A stretch of DNA of 64,000 nt from positions 62,001-126,000 of the forward strand of contig JADZAN010000039.1 in the NCBI GenBank assembly GCA_020852815.1. The letters are read 5' to 3'. The position numbers were made by a program, and so were the translations under genes. Every line of letters starts with the position of its first letter. The stretch's first letter is position 1. Positions 1-8,425 of this stretch are shown here, piece after piece. This DNA comes from Gemmatimonadaceae bacterium. Its GTDB lineage: Bacteria > Gemmatimonadota > Gemmatimonadetes > Gemmatimonadales > Gemmatimonadaceae. Under the pieces are notes generated by a model. That model was not told the DNA's origin. It saw nothing but the letters and a program-made list of their open reading frames with translations, and made no database searches.

Positions 1-1
1 G

Positions 2-634
2 CTCGAAGCTGGGGGGTTCGTCCGCTACCAGCGCGAGATTCGGGGGGTGGGCGGTCCGGTCTTCGCCTACTCCCTTACCGACGACGGCGAGCGCCTCTTT
101 CCACGCGCCTACGACACCGCGCTAAACGAGGTGCTCGAGCTCGTGCGCCAGCAGTTGGGGTCGGACGGCGTGGTTGAGCTCTTCCGGAAGCGGTGGGCCG
201 ATATCGCCGAGAAGGCAAAGCCGGAGTTGGCGCGCCTTCCGTTGAATGAACGGGCGCAGCGGCTGGCGCAGCTTCTCACCTCGCTCGGCTACATGGCCGA
301 GGCGTCGCCGGGAGACACCGCAACGCTGCGCGAGCACAACTGCGCCATCCGCGCCGTGATCGAACGCTTTCCGGAGATCTGCGTCGCCGAGGAGCGCTTC
401 CTCGCCGAAGTGCTCGGCACCAGCGTGACGCGGCAGACGCACATTGCCGCCGGGGCCAACTGCTGCGAGTACTGCATTCACCCGTCGGCGACGGTGGAGG
501 GCGACCAAGCGTTGGCGTCCCTCTCCAGTTCGCCGAGCGACGATCCAGCGAACGGCGCCCTTCCCTTCGTACAACTTGCTTCCGCGCGGGGCGTTGCGCC
601 CGCGCTCCGGCCTGCACTGCAGGAGATGCCATGA
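2..634 (+). CDS. sufR: SufR-like iron-sulfur responsive regulator (5' end outside window)
   Basis: Transcriptional repressor of the ArsR/SufR type expected to sense Fe-S status and control the suf operon that follows. The reading frame is open from base 2 and begins inside the winged helix ([10 protein letters not shown], then [13 protein letters not shown]), so the N-terminal recognition helices lie outside the window. The C-terminal half carries the cysteine set expected for a [4Fe-4S] ligand: HNC, EIC twelve residues later, then CCEYC after a further 26 residues. It ends in ATGA, so its stop overlaps the sufB start by four bases, which argues for translational coupling. After the CCEYC motif there is an Ala/Ser/Pro-rich tail of about 50 residues that looks unconserved. 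The assignment rests on the motif plus context; other Cys-containing ArsR proteins are possible but unlikely here. Confidence 0.85.
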   Translation, partial: LEAGGFVRYQREIRGVGGPVFAYSLTDDGERLFPRAYDTALNEVLELVRQQLGSDGVVELFRKRWADIAEKAKPELARLPLNERAQRLAQLLTSLGYMAEASPGDTATLREHNCAIRAVIERFPEICVAEERFLAEVLGTSVTRQTHIAAGANCCEYCIHPSATVEGDQALASLSSSPSDDPANGALPFVQLASARGVAPALRPALQEMP

Positions 635-2064
635 GTTCCGCCATCGACCAACTGGTCTCGAAGGAGTACCAGTACGGCTTCACGACCGACATCGCGACCG
701 ACACGATCCCGCCGGGGCTCAGCGAGGAGGTGGTGCGCCTCATCTCGGCCAAGAAGGGGGAGCCGCCGTTCCTGCTCGAGTGGCGCCTCAAGGCGTTTCG
801 CCGCTGGCAGCAGATGACGGAGCCGCATTGGCCTAACGTGACCTACCCCGCCATCGACTACCAGGGGATCTCGTACTATTCGGCGCCCAGGACGGCCAAG
901 CCGTTAGGCAGCCTCGACGAGCTCGACCCGAAGATCAAGGAGACGTACGACAAGCTGGGGATCCCGCTGCACGAGCAGAAGCTGCTTGCCGGCGTGGCGG
1001 TGGATGCGGTCTTCGATTCTGTCTCGGTCGGCACGACGTACAAGGAAGAGCTCAAGAAGCACGGAATCATCTTCTGCTCGTTTGGCGAGGCGGTGCGCGA
1101 ACACCCGGAGCTCATCGAGAAGTATCTCGGTTCCGTGGTTCCCTACAGCGACAACTATTTCGCCGCGCTCAACTCGGCGGTGTTCTCCGACGGGTCGTTC
1201 GTCTACGTCCCCAAGGGGGTGCGCTGCCCCATGGAGCTGTCGACGTACTTCCGCATCAACGCCGCGGATACCGGGCAGTTCGAGCGTACGCTGATCGTGG
1301 CGGACGAGGGGGCGTACGTGAGCTACCTCGAGGGGTGCACCGCGCCCAAGCGCTCCACCAACCAGCTGCACGCCGCCGTTGTGGAAATCGTCGCCCTCGA
1401 CAACGCGACGGTGAAGTACTCCACGGTGCAGAACTGGTACGCGGGCGACGAGGAGGGGAAAGGCGGCATCTACAACTTCGTCACCAAGCGCGGCAAGGCG
1501 TTCACGAACTCCAAGATCTCGTGGACGCAGGTGGAGACCGGCTCGGCGATCACCTGGAAGTACCCCAGCGTGATCCTGCAGGGCGACAACTCGACCGGGG
1601 AGTTCTACTCGGTCGCGGTCGTCAACAACATGCAGCAGGCCGACACCGGGACCAAGATGATCCACATTGGCCGCAACACGAAGTCGAACATCGTCTCGAA
1701 GGGGATTTCTGCCGGCAAGGGACAGAACTCGTATCGCGGCCAGGTGAAGGTGATGCCCAAGGCCGAGAACGCGCGCAACTACACGCAGTGCGATTCGATG
1801 CTCATCGGCAACGCCTGCGGTGCGCACACCTTCCCGTACATCGAGGCCCAGAACAACTCGGCCACCATCGAGCACGAGGCGAGCACGTCGAAGATCGGGG
1901 AGGACCAGATCTTCTACCTGAAGCAGCGTGGCATGTCGGCCGAGCAGGCGGTGTCGATGATCGTCTCGGGGTTCTGCCGCGAGGTGTTCAAGGAACTTCC
2001 GATGGAGTTCGCGCTCGAGGCGCAGCAGCTGCTCGGAATTACGCTCGAAGGGTCGGTCGGGTAG
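631..2064 (+). CDS. sufB: Fe-S cluster assembly scaffold SufB
   Basis: Scaffold subunit of the SufBCD complex on which [4Fe-4S] clusters are built in the cytoplasm, receiving sulfur from SufS/SufU. The product is 477 residues, normal for SufB. The C-terminal SufBD beta-helix is clear: [18 protein letters not shown] around residue 236, [11 protein letters not shown] with C396 at the place of the catalytic cysteine of E. coli SufB, and [24 protein letters not shown] eight bases upstream of the ATG supports the start. It overlaps the regulator by four bases and is followed by a 232-base repeat-rich gap before sufC, which is unusual for a suf operon. Confidence 0.97.
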   Translation: MSSAIDQLVSKEYQYGFTTDIATDTIPPGLSEEVVRLISAKKGEPPFLLEWRLKAFRRWQQMTEPHWPNVTYPAIDYQGISYYSAPRTAKPLGSLDELDPKIKETYDKLGIPLHEQKLLAGVAVDAVFDSVSVGTTYKEELKKHGIIFCSFGEAVREHPELIEKYLGSVVPYSDNYFAALNSAVFSDGSFVYVPKGVRCPMELSTYFRINAADTGQFERTLIVADEGAYVSYLEGCTAPKRSTNQLHAAVVEIVALDNATVKYSTVQNWYAGDEEGKGGIYNFVTKRGKAFTNSKISWTQVETGSAITWKYPSVILQGDNSTGEFYSVAVVNNMQQADTGTKMIHIGRNTKSNIVSKGISAGKGQNSYRGQVKVMPKAENARNYTQCDSMLIGNACGAHTFPYIEAQNNSATIEHEASTSKIGEDQIFYLKQRGMSAEQAVSMIVSGFCREVFKELPMEFALEAQQLLGITLEGSVG

Positions 2065-2296
2065 CTCGTCGGCAAGAAGACGAGAGGACGAGAAGACGAG
2101 TTCGATCGCTTCCGCTTTGAGTTGGTCTCGCGCTTCACCCGGCATGAAGAAGCTCTGATCCCCCGCAGTTGAGTTCACTCGTCCTCTCGTCCCCAGCCTT
2201 CGCTGGGGCAGGCCTCTTGTCTTCTCGTCTTCTCGTCCTCTCGTCTTCTCGTCCTCTCGTCTTCTCGTCCTCTCGTCCTCTCGTCCTCTCAAGAAA
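2065..2296 (+). repeat. Inverted and tandem repeat tract between sufB and sufC
   Basis: This operon-internal gap holds three structures. A 26-base polypurine stretch at 2075-2100 has a perfect reverse complement at 2224-2249. Between them, at 2191-2208, lies the hairpin CCCCAGCCTTCGCTGGGG found elsewhere in the window. From about 2217 to 2291 an 8-base unit TC(T/C)TCTCG repeats about nine times up to the sufC start. In the mRNA this would be a 26-bp stem closing a loop of about 120 bases and could reduce or time sufC translation; that function is an inference. sufC has no recognisable ribosome binding site here (CTCAAGAAA precedes its ATG). Confidence 0.9.
2191..2208. repeat. CCCCAGCCTTCGCTGGGG hairpin, copy 1
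   Basis: Seven-base-pair stem CCCCAGC/GCTGGGG closed by a CTTC loop, followed by CAGGCCTC. It is identical to five other intergenic copies at 21419, 24319, 40708, 40738 and 46796. Confidence 0.9.
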
Positions 2297-3058
2297 ATGC
2301 TCGTCATCAGGAATCTGCGCGCCTCGGTCGCCGACAAGGAAATCCTCAAGGGCATCTCGCTCACGGTGAACGCCGGCGGAGTGCACGCCATCATGGGACC
2401 TAACGGTTCCGGGAAGTCGACGCTCGCCCAGGTGCTCGCCGGCCATCCCGGCTATGAGGTCACGGGCGGGAGCGTGGAGTACGAGGGGAAGGACCTCCTC
2501 GAGATGGAGCCCGAGGCGCGCGCCCATGCCGGCGTCTTCCTCGCGTTCCAGTATCCGATCGAGATCCCCGGCGTCTCCAACGCCTACTTCCTGCGCACCG
2601 CGTACAACGAAGTGCGCAAGGCAAACGGGGAAGAGGAGGTCGACCCGATGGACTTTCTCGACATCATGACCGAGAAGCTCAAGCTGGTGGAGATGGACGA
2701 GGCGATGCTCCAGCGCTCGGTCAACACCGGCTTTTCCGGCGGCGAGAAGAAGCGCAACGAGATCTTGCAGATGGCGGTGCTGGAACCGCGGCTGGCGATA
2801 CTCGACGAGACCGACTCGGGGCTCGACATCGACGCGCTTCGCATCGTGGCGCATGGCGTCAACACGCTCAAGCGTCCCGACCGGGCGACGATCGTCGTCA
2901 CGCACTATCAGCGCCTCCTTGAGTACATCGTCCCCGACTACGTCCACGTGCTCGCCAACGGGCGCATCGTGAAGTCGGGGGGGAAGGAGCTGGCACTGGA
3001 GCTCGAGGCCAAGGGGTACGACTGGCTGCTGGATGAACCGGCGGCGGTGGGAGGCTAA
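2297..3058 (+). CDS. sufC: Fe-S assembly ATPase SufC
   Basis: ABC-type ATPase of the SufBCD scaffold; ATP hydrolysis drives the rearrangement of SufB and SufD during cluster building. The 253-residue product has Walker A GPNGSGKST (residues 34-42), a Q-loop at AFQYPIEIPGV, the SufC-type signature SGGEKKRNE and Walker B LAILDETDSGLD, all diagnostic for SufC over ordinary transporter ATPases. The ATG is preceded by a long pyrimidine tandem repeat rather than a Shine-Dalgarno sequence, unlike sufB. Its stop is one base before the sufD start. Confidence 0.97.
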   Translation: MLVIRNLRASVADKEILKGISLTVNAGGVHAIMGPNGSGKSTLAQVLAGHPGYEVTGGSVEYEGKDLLEMEPEARAHAGVFLAFQYPIEIPGVSNAYFLRTAYNEVRKANGEEEVDPMDFLDIMTEKLKLVEMDEAMLQRSVNTGFSGGEKKRNEILQMAVLEPRLAILDETDSGLDIDALRIVAHGVNTLKRPDRATIVVTHYQRLLEYIVPDYVHVLANGRIVKSGGKELALELEAKGYDWLLDEPAAVGG

Positions 3059-3059
3059 G

Positions 3060-4355
3060 GTGAGCACGGCACTCTATCGCGAGCAGTTCGCGACCATTCC
3101 TGCCGGCGGGCCGGCCTGGCTGGCCGGGTTGCGCGAGCGCGCGCTTGCCGCGTTCGAGGGATATGGCTTCCCGACGTCGAAGAACGAGGACTGGCACTTC
3201 ACCTCGCCGGCCCCGATCACCGAGACGTCGTTCGCGCCGATGTCGCCCTCGTCAGGCGCCGTCACCACGTCGGACCTCGCGCCCTATCTCGTGGGGAACG
3301 CCAACTGGCCGACGGTGGTCTTCGTGAACGGGCGCTACGCGCCGGCGCTCTCGCGGGTGGACGCGCTTCCCGCCGGCGTGCGCATCCTGTCGCTCGCCTC
3401 CGCGCTGCACGAGGAACCGACGCTCCTCGAGCAGCACCTGGGGAAGCTGGCCGAGTTCGACCAGCAGGCGTTCGCCTTCACCGCGCTCAACACGGCGATG
3501 ATGCGCGACGGGGCGGTGTTGCACGTGGCGAAGGAGACCGAGGCGGCGACGCCCATCCACCTCCTGTTCGTGACCGACGCCGGCGCCGCGGGGGGCGTGG
3601 CCTATCCGCGCAACCTCGTGGTGATGGAGCGGCAGGCACGAGCGACGATCATCGAGCAGTATGTGTCGTTAGGCGACGTGCGGCACCTGACCAACGCCGT
3701 CACCGAGTGTGTCCTGGCCGATGGGAGCACGCTGCACCACTACCGCCTGCAGCGCGAGGGGCGGCGGGCGTTTCACGTGGGGCACGTGGAGACGATGCAG
3801 GGGCGCGATTCGCACTACGTCTCGTTCTCCTTCGCGACCGGCGCCGAGCTGTCGCGCACCAACATCTACACCATCCTTGCAGGCGAGGGGTGCGGCGCAA
3901 CGCTGAACGGGCTCTACATGCTCGACGGCGACCAGACCTGCGACCACCAAACGCGCATCGAGCACGCGGAGCCCAACTGCTATTCGCGCGAGATGTACAA
4001 GGGGATCCTGGACGGCACGTCGCACGGCGTCTTCAACGGCAAGGTCTACGTGCGCCCCATTGCCCAGAAGACGGACGGGAAGCAGACAAACAAGACGCTC
4101 CTCCTCTCGGACAAGGCGCGGATCGACACGAAACCGCAGCTCGAGATCTTTGCAGACGATGTGAAGTGCACGCACGGCGCGACGGTAGGCAAGCTGGACG
4201 CGATCGCCGCCTTCTACATGAAGTCCCGCGGCGTCAACGCCGACACGACGCGCCGGCTGCTGACGTACGCATTCGCGGCGGAAGTGCTGGAGACGATCGA
4301 GCTGGAGCCGCTGAAGGAGGATCTCGAACGACTGACGCTGCAGCGATACCTGTAG
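3060..4355 (+). CDS. sufD: Fe-S cluster assembly protein SufD
   Basis: Paralogue of SufB and partner in the SufBC2D scaffold, needed for cluster assembly and iron acquisition. Start chosen at the GTG one base after the sufC stop, giving 431 residues beginning VSTALYREQF; an in-frame ATG at 3033 would overlap sufC and is less likely. The N-terminal SufD motif KNEDWHFTSP and the C-terminal SufBD beta-helix (LYMLDGDQTCDHQTRIEH, KTDGKQTNKTLLLSD, DDVKCTHGATVGKLD, FYMKSRGV) are present, including the conserved CTHGAT histidine. Length and order suf(R)BCDSU match the standard operon. Confidence 0.95.
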   Translation: MSTALYREQFATIPAGGPAWLAGLRERALAAFEGYGFPTSKNEDWHFTSPAPITETSFAPMSPSSGAVTTSDLAPYLVGNANWPTVVFVNGRYAPALSRVDALPAGVRILSLASALHEEPTLLEQHLGKLAEFDQQAFAFTALNTAMMRDGAVLHVAKETEAATPIHLLFVTDAGAAGGVAYPRNLVVMERQARATIIEQYVSLGDVRHLTNAVTECVLADGSTLHHYRLQREGRRAFHVGHVETMQGRDSHYVSFSFATGAELSRTNIYTILAGEGCGATLNGLYMLDGDQTCDHQTRIEHAEPNCYSREMYKGILDGTSHGVFNGKVYVRPIAQKTDGKQTNKTLLLSDKARIDTKPQLEIFADDVKCTHGATVGKLDAIAAFYMKSRGVNADTTRRLLTYAFAAEVLETIELEPLKEDLERLTLQRYL

Positions 4356-4568
4356 CTGGTGGGTCGGGCGAAAGGTCATGAACTCCCGCCGCGGCGTCGC
4401 TCGTGGGTGCGCCGGCCGGCAGTAAGGTCAAGACTTTTCACCACAGGGTGTCGCAGGGCGGTTGCAGCGCGAGGTTCGGGCGAAAAGACACCGCGGCGAA
4501 CGCGATCGGCTGGCGCACACCGCGCCGCCGCTCGAACGACGATGATGCTTGAAAGGGGACGGTTCCGG

Positions 4569-5810
4569 ATGTCGACTCAACTGGCGCACACTCCGCTCGA
4601 CGTCGCGAAGATCCGCGAGGACTTTCCCATCCTCGCCATGGAAGTGCGCGGCAAGCCGTTGGTCTACCTCGACAATGCGGCCACGTCTCAAAAGCCGCGC
4701 AGCGTCATTCACGCCCTCACGCAGTACTACGAACGCGAGAACGGGAACATCCATCGCGGGGTGCACTACCTGAGCGAGAAGGCGACCGAGTTGTACGACC
4801 TCACGCGTGAGACCGCGCGGCGCTTCTTCCATGCACGTCACGCCCACGAGATGATCTTCACGCGCGGCGCCACGGAGGGCATCAACCTCGTGGCGTCGTC
4901 GTTCGCACAGGGCGTCCTCAGGGGCGGCGACGAGATCCTCGTCTCGACCATGGAGCACCACTCCAACATCGTCCCCTGGCAGATGGCCTGCGAGCGGACC
5001 GGCGCCGTGCTCAAGGTCATCCCCATCACCGATGCCGGCGAGCTGGACATGGGCGCGTATCGCGCGCTCCTGAGCGAACGCACGAAGCTCGTCAGCGTCG
5101 CGCACATCTCCAACGCACTGGGCACCATCAACCCCGTCGCCGAGATCGTGCGGCTGGCGCATGAGGTCGGGGCGGCAGTCTTCATCGACGGGGCGCAGTC
5201 GGCGCCGCACGCGCAGGTGGACCTGCAAGCGATCGACTGCGACTTCTTCGCCTGTTCCGGCCACAAGATGCTCGGCCCCACCGGGGCGTCGATCCTCTAC
5301 GGGAAGGAAGCGTGGCTCGACAAGCTCCCGCCGTACATGGGCGGGGGCGACATGATCGACTACGTCTCCTTCGAGCGGACGACCTATGCCAGGCTCCCCT
5401 CCAAGTTCGAGGCTGGGACGCCGTCCATCGGCGATGTGGTCGCCTATCGCCACGCCTTCGAGTACCTGGAGCAGGTGGGGCTCGACGCCGTCGCCGCGCA
5501 CGAGCACGAACTCCTCGCGCACGCAACGGAGCAGCTGCGCGACATCCCGGGGGTGCGCCTCATTGGCACCGCGGCAGAAAAGGCCGGTGTGCTCTCGTTC
5601 ACGATGGACTGCGCCCACCCGCACGACATCGGGACCATTCTGGATGGCTTCGGCATCGCCATTCGGGCCGGTCACCATTGCGCCCAGCCGCTGATGCGGC
5701 GATATGGTGTTCCCGCCACCGCGCGCGCGTCATTCTACCTGTACAACACGCGCGATGAGGTCGACCGCCTCGTGCAGGGCATTCACCACGTGCGTTCCGT
5801 CTTTGCCTGA
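4569..5810 (+). CDS. sufS: Cysteine desulfurase SufS
   Basis: PLP-dependent enzyme that removes sulfur from cysteine to form an enzyme persulfide for the SUF scaffold. Start set at the ATG of MSTQLAHTPLDVAKIRED, with AGGGGA about ten bases upstream; this gives 413 residues, the usual SufS length, whereas the frame is open well upstream. K233 in CSGHKMLGPTGA is the PLP-binding lysine, and C371 in AGHHCAQPLMRR is the active-site cysteine on the short class-II loop. A gap of about 200 bases separates it from sufD; the following sufU starts two bases after its stop, so the pair is co-translated. Confidence 0.96.
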   Translation: MSTQLAHTPLDVAKIREDFPILAMEVRGKPLVYLDNAATSQKPRSVIHALTQYYERENGNIHRGVHYLSEKATELYDLTRETARRFFHARHAHEMIFTRGATEGINLVASSFAQGVLRGGDEILVSTMEHHSNIVPWQMACERTGAVLKVIPITDAGELDMGAYRALLSERTKLVSVAHISNALGTINPVAEIVRLAHEVGAAVFIDGAQSAPHAQVDLQAIDCDFFACSGHKMLGPTGASILYGKEAWLDKLPPYMGGGDMIDYVSFERTTYARLPSKFEAGTPSIGDVVAYRHAFEYLEQVGLDAVAAHEHELLAHATEQLRDIPGVRLIGTAAEKAGVLSFTMDCAHPHDIGTILDGFGIAIRAGHHCAQPLMRRYGVPATARASFYLYNTRDEVDRLVQGIHHVRSVFA

Positions 5811-5812
5811 CG

Positions 5813-6256
5813 ATGGACCTCGGCAATCTCTACCAGGACGTCATCCTCGAGCACAACCGCAATCCCCGCAACTGGGGAGAGCTCTCGCCCCCCAGTGAGC
5901 GTGCCGACGGGCGCAACCCGATGTGCGGCGACGAGGTCACGGTCTGGCTCAAGCTCGACGGCGATCGCATCACTGAGGTGACGTTCGTCGGCACCGGCTG
6001 CGCGATCTCCAAGGCGTCGGCGTCGATGATGACACAGGCGGTGAAGGGGAAGACCGTCGCCGAGGCCGAGTCGACCTTCGAGCAGTTCCACGCGATGGTC
6101 ACCGGGCATCATCCGTCGCCGGGAACCGACGCCATGCTGGGGAAGCTCAAGGTGTTCGCCGGAGTCGCGCGCTTTCCGGCACGCGTGAAGTGCGCGTCGC
6201 TCTCGTGGCACGCGTTGAGGGAAGCGCTGGAAAGCGGGAAGGCGCGCCAGCGCTGA
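5813..6256 (+). CDS. sufU: Sulfur carrier SufU
   Basis: Zinc-dependent sulfurtransferase that takes the persulfide sulfur from SufS and passes it to SufBCD, replacing SufE. The 147-residue protein has the SufU ligand set: C38 and D40 in PMCGDEVTV, C63 in GTGCAISKAS and C127 in RVKCASLSWH. The insertion between the second and third ligands (TVAEAESTFEQFHAMVTG) separates SufU from the IscU scaffold. No sufE is seen, so SufS-SufU is the sulfur-transfer pair. Its start lies two bases after sufS. Confidence 0.95.
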   Translation: MDLGNLYQDVILEHNRNPRNWGELSPPSERADGRNPMCGDEVTVWLKLDGDRITEVTFVGTGCAISKASASMMTQAVKGKTVAEAESTFEQFHAMVTGHHPSPGTDAMLGKLKVFAGVARFPARVKCASLSWHALREALESGKARQR

Positions 6257-6716
6257 CCGGACGTCCCAAACTCCCGAAAACACGAACGCCCCGCACGCCT
6301 GCCAGCATCATCGGATGCCGCCGCGTTCGGGACCGCCCAGCTGAAGCGCCTTTTCTTGCCGGAAGTGCACAACGTGCGCGGCACCGGCTTGCAGTCACCG
6401 CCCGTCCCCGCACCACCCGCACAACAAGCTTGCCCCCACTCACAACCGCTCCGCACCACACGGAAGCGTGTATGGTGCCGGCACGTCGTGCGTGTCCCCC
6501 CGAAGGGAGCGACCGGCGCGCGGGTCCGCCGGCCGCCTCCACAACCCAACCCTTCCACACCCCACCACTCCGCACCACCCCTCCACAACCCCGCCACCAC
6601 GCCGCTCACCACACCCTTATCCACCCACCGCTTCCCCTGAGCCACCCCACCCCAGCCCACCCATCTCCGGCGAGAGCCTCCACTGCACGCTCGCCCAAAC
6701 GATCAACAGCGCTACT
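6257..6716 (+). terminator. C-rich, G-poor tract after sufU; possible Rho-dependent terminator
   Basis: No gene is credible in this 460-base gap between the convergent sufU and the next gene. From about 6537 to 6664 the plus strand is almost free of G and rich in CCAC/CACC runs; because the plus strand is the sense strand of the suf operon, the transcript would be a C-rich, G-poor unstructured RNA like a rut site. No intrinsic hairpin with a T tract follows sufU. Rho-dependent termination is an inference from composition only. Confidence 0.45.
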
Positions 6717-7505
6717 TCACGCCGTCGCCCTGCGCTCGGCGAACTTCTCCGCTGCATCGTCACCGCCCCACACGTCAGCCGTGGGAGCGACGACGCGATA
6801 CGGATGCAGCGCGCGAACCGCCTTCGCCTTGCGATCGAAGAAGCCGGAGCGCCGCAACGACGCCTCCAGCACCCATTCCCATCCATAGCGCGCCTGGAAG
6901 TCGCGCTCCGTCATCCCGAAAAGTTCGTGGATCCAGCGCCGAAGCTCGGCGGCATTGGGTTCGTCAGCCGAGAGAAGGCGGTTGACCGACGTCCGGTCCG
7001 ACGCCAGGTCGGCGAGCGCCGCCGCGCGCTGCCACTCCAGCGCACTCCAGTCGCCCAGCAGGCGTAGCTGCTCGCGGACGCTGAAGGGGAGGAATGCGAC
7101 TTCGTTGCGGCGCAGCGCCGGCCGTGTGAAGAGATCGGCCAGGGTACGCGACAAGGTGGCGGTGCGCGTGCGGCGCACGAGCCAGTCGACCAGGTCACTC
7201 GGCGTGGGACGCGGACGAGCCGCAACCGCGCGCAGGATCGCCGTGGCCCCCTCGACGTCGTCGAGGCCGAAGACGACGCAGGTGCGCGGGAGGCGACGCG
7301 TGGAGCGCATCCCCGACTCCTCGCTCGCCAGGAGGCAGAGCGGGCACCAGGGCGCGAGGTCCATCTGTGCCTTGACGTCGTTCGTGGTCGGACGGCGCTC
7401 GACCGTGTCGAGCAGCGCGACCGACCCCAACTCGGGGGTCTGGTCGTGCATCCGGCGCGCCATCTGGTAGGGCGGCTCGAGGATCAGGAGCGACGAGTGA
7501 CTCAT
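6717..7505 (-). CDS. Uncharacterised protein with a possible C-terminal HTH
   Basis: Not recognised with confidence. The 262-residue soluble protein starts MSHSSLLILEPP and has no signal peptide or membrane segment. It contains APWCPLCLLA near residue 55 and a helical C-terminal part (LADLASDRTSVNRLL, then LRRWIHELFGMTERDFQARY, then EASLRRSGFF) arranged like a two-helix-turn-helix AraC-type domain, but the AraC signature is weak. The upstream region carries the ACACT-N7-ACCCCAGTC motif also found upstream of the small-protein and two-component operon, so it is probably a target of the same regulator. Confidence 0.6.
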   Translation of the reverse strand: MSHSSLLILEPPYQMARRMHDQTPELGSVALLDTVERRPTTNDVKAQMDLAPWCPLCLLASEESGMRSTRRLPRTCVVFGLDDVEGATAILRAVAARPRPTPSDLVDWLVRRTRTATLSRTLADLFTRPALRRNEVAFLPFSVREQLRLLGDWSALEWQRAAALADLASDRTSVNRLLSADEPNAAELRRWIHELFGMTERDFQARYGWEWVLEASLRRSGFFDRKAKAVRALHPYRVVAPTADVWGGDDAAEKFAERRATA

Positions 7506-7538
7506 GGGAGTCAGGATAGGATCGCCCTGGAAGCCTGT

Positions 7539-7559
7539 ACACTCGTAGCAACCCCAGTC
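7539..7559 (-). promoter_or_regulatory. Shared regulatory motif, copy 1
   Basis: On the plus strand this reads ACACT-N7-ACCCCAGTC, about 35 bases upstream of the gene starting at 7505 (minus). The same two blocks with the same 7-base spacing occur at 10932-10952, upstream of the operon that encodes the adjacent response regulator. I saw no third copy in the window. It may be an operator or a promoter element. Confidence 0.55.
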
Positions 7560-7560
7560 C

Positions 7561-7678
7561 GGAAGCGGGGGGGTGGGGGGGGTGAAGAAGGGGGGGGAGC
7601 CGACGTGGCCACCCCCCTTCTCCCTCTTCGCGCGTCGCTCCCCTCGCTCCTCCCGTTCCCGCTGGGCGCTGGCCCGCG
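7561..7678. repeat. G-run tract between response regulator and HTH-like gene
   Basis: The gap contains runs of seven to eight G on the plus strand at about 7567-7600 (C runs on the minus coding strand). There is no hairpin with a T tract. It could form a G-quadruplex on the plus strand; nothing else is visible. Confidence 0.5.
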
Positions 7679-8416
7679 TTAGGCGGGGGGTGGCGATTGC
7701 GGGGTGTCGCGCGAAAGCGAGTTGTCTCCCTCACCCATCGCTTGAGGGTCGAGAGTCACGCGACCATCGGTCTCCGTGTCTTCTGCCTGACCCTCTGGTG
7801 GCAGCATGATGGCAAAGCGCATCAACCCCCACTCGGTCGTGATTCCCAGCGCTTTACGGATGCTGGCGCGATGAAACTCGATGGTTCTGGGGGAAACGCC
7901 GAGTATTTCGGCGATGTCGGTGCTGGACTTACCGTCGCCGATGAGACGGAGGATTTGCAGGTGTCGGGGGGTGAGCCGGTCGAGCGCGGGGTGCTGCACC
8001 GCCGTGGCGTCACGAAACGAGCGCTTGGGGACGCGCGGGGAGATGAACGCCTTGCCGGCCAGGACGTGCTCGATGGCTGAATTGAGCTCCTCGGCTGAGG
8101 CCTCCTTGGGGATGAAACCGTGCGCCCCTTTCTGGATGGCGAGGTCGGCCAGCGCTCGATCGACGTGCATGGTGACGATGAGGACCTTGAGCGCGGGGTA
8201 GGCGGCGGTGATATCGGGGAGGAGTTCGAGCCCGTTGCGGTGGGGCATCGAGAGGTCGAGGAGGAGGATCTCCGGCTGGTGCTTCCCGATCTCGGTGAGG
8301 ACTTCGCGCCCGTCGTTCACCACGCCCACCACGAAGTAGTTCGGCTTGAGGAGCGACCGAAGCCCGTGGCTCATGAGGGGGTGGTCGTCGCAGATCATGA
8401 CTGGGGTGCGGCGCAT
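7679..8416 (-). CDS. LuxR/NarL-family response regulator
   Basis: DNA-binding output protein of the two-component pair with the kinase just upstream (nine-base gap). The 245-residue protein has an N-terminal receiver with D10/D11, phospho-acceptor D54 in LLLDLSMP and K in PKEAS, followed by a GerE/LuxR HTH (LTPRHLQILRLIGDG, SSTDIAEILGVSPRTIEFHR). The last 40 residues (from about PPEGQAEDTETDG) are a polar, probably disordered tail that NarL proteins normally lack. Likely binding sites are the two ACACT-N7-ACCCCAGTC motifs, one ahead of this operon and one ahead of the next gene. Confidence 0.92.
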   Translation of the reverse strand: MRRTPVMICDDHPLMSHGLRSLLKPNYFVVGVVNDGREVLTEIGKHQPEILLLDLSMPHRNGLELLPDITAAYPALKVLIVTMHVDRALADLAIQKGAHGFIPKEASAEELNSAIEHVLAGKAFISPRVPKRSFRDATAVQHPALDRLTPRHLQILRLIGDGKSSTDIAEILGVSPRTIEFHRASIRKALGITTEWGLMRFAIMLPPEGQAEDTETDGRVTLDPQAMGEGDNSLSRDTPQSPPPA

Positions 8417-8425
8417 GGCTATCCC

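Noticed and set aside
2065-2296. sufB-sufC gap considered as an IS remnant
   Set aside because: No transposase fragment, no target duplication; the content is fully explained by short repeats and a hairpin.
904-2394. Long minus-strand open frame opposite sufB (496 codons)
   Set aside because: It mirrors the sufB codons, is rich in Arg/Val/Leu/His/Asp as expected of antisense high-GC frames, and has no family motif.
6190-7067. Overlapping Pro/His/Thr-rich open frames in the C-rich gap
   Set aside because: They follow from the CCAC-rich composition and have no start signal or conserved segment; a terminator-like role of the tract is more likely.
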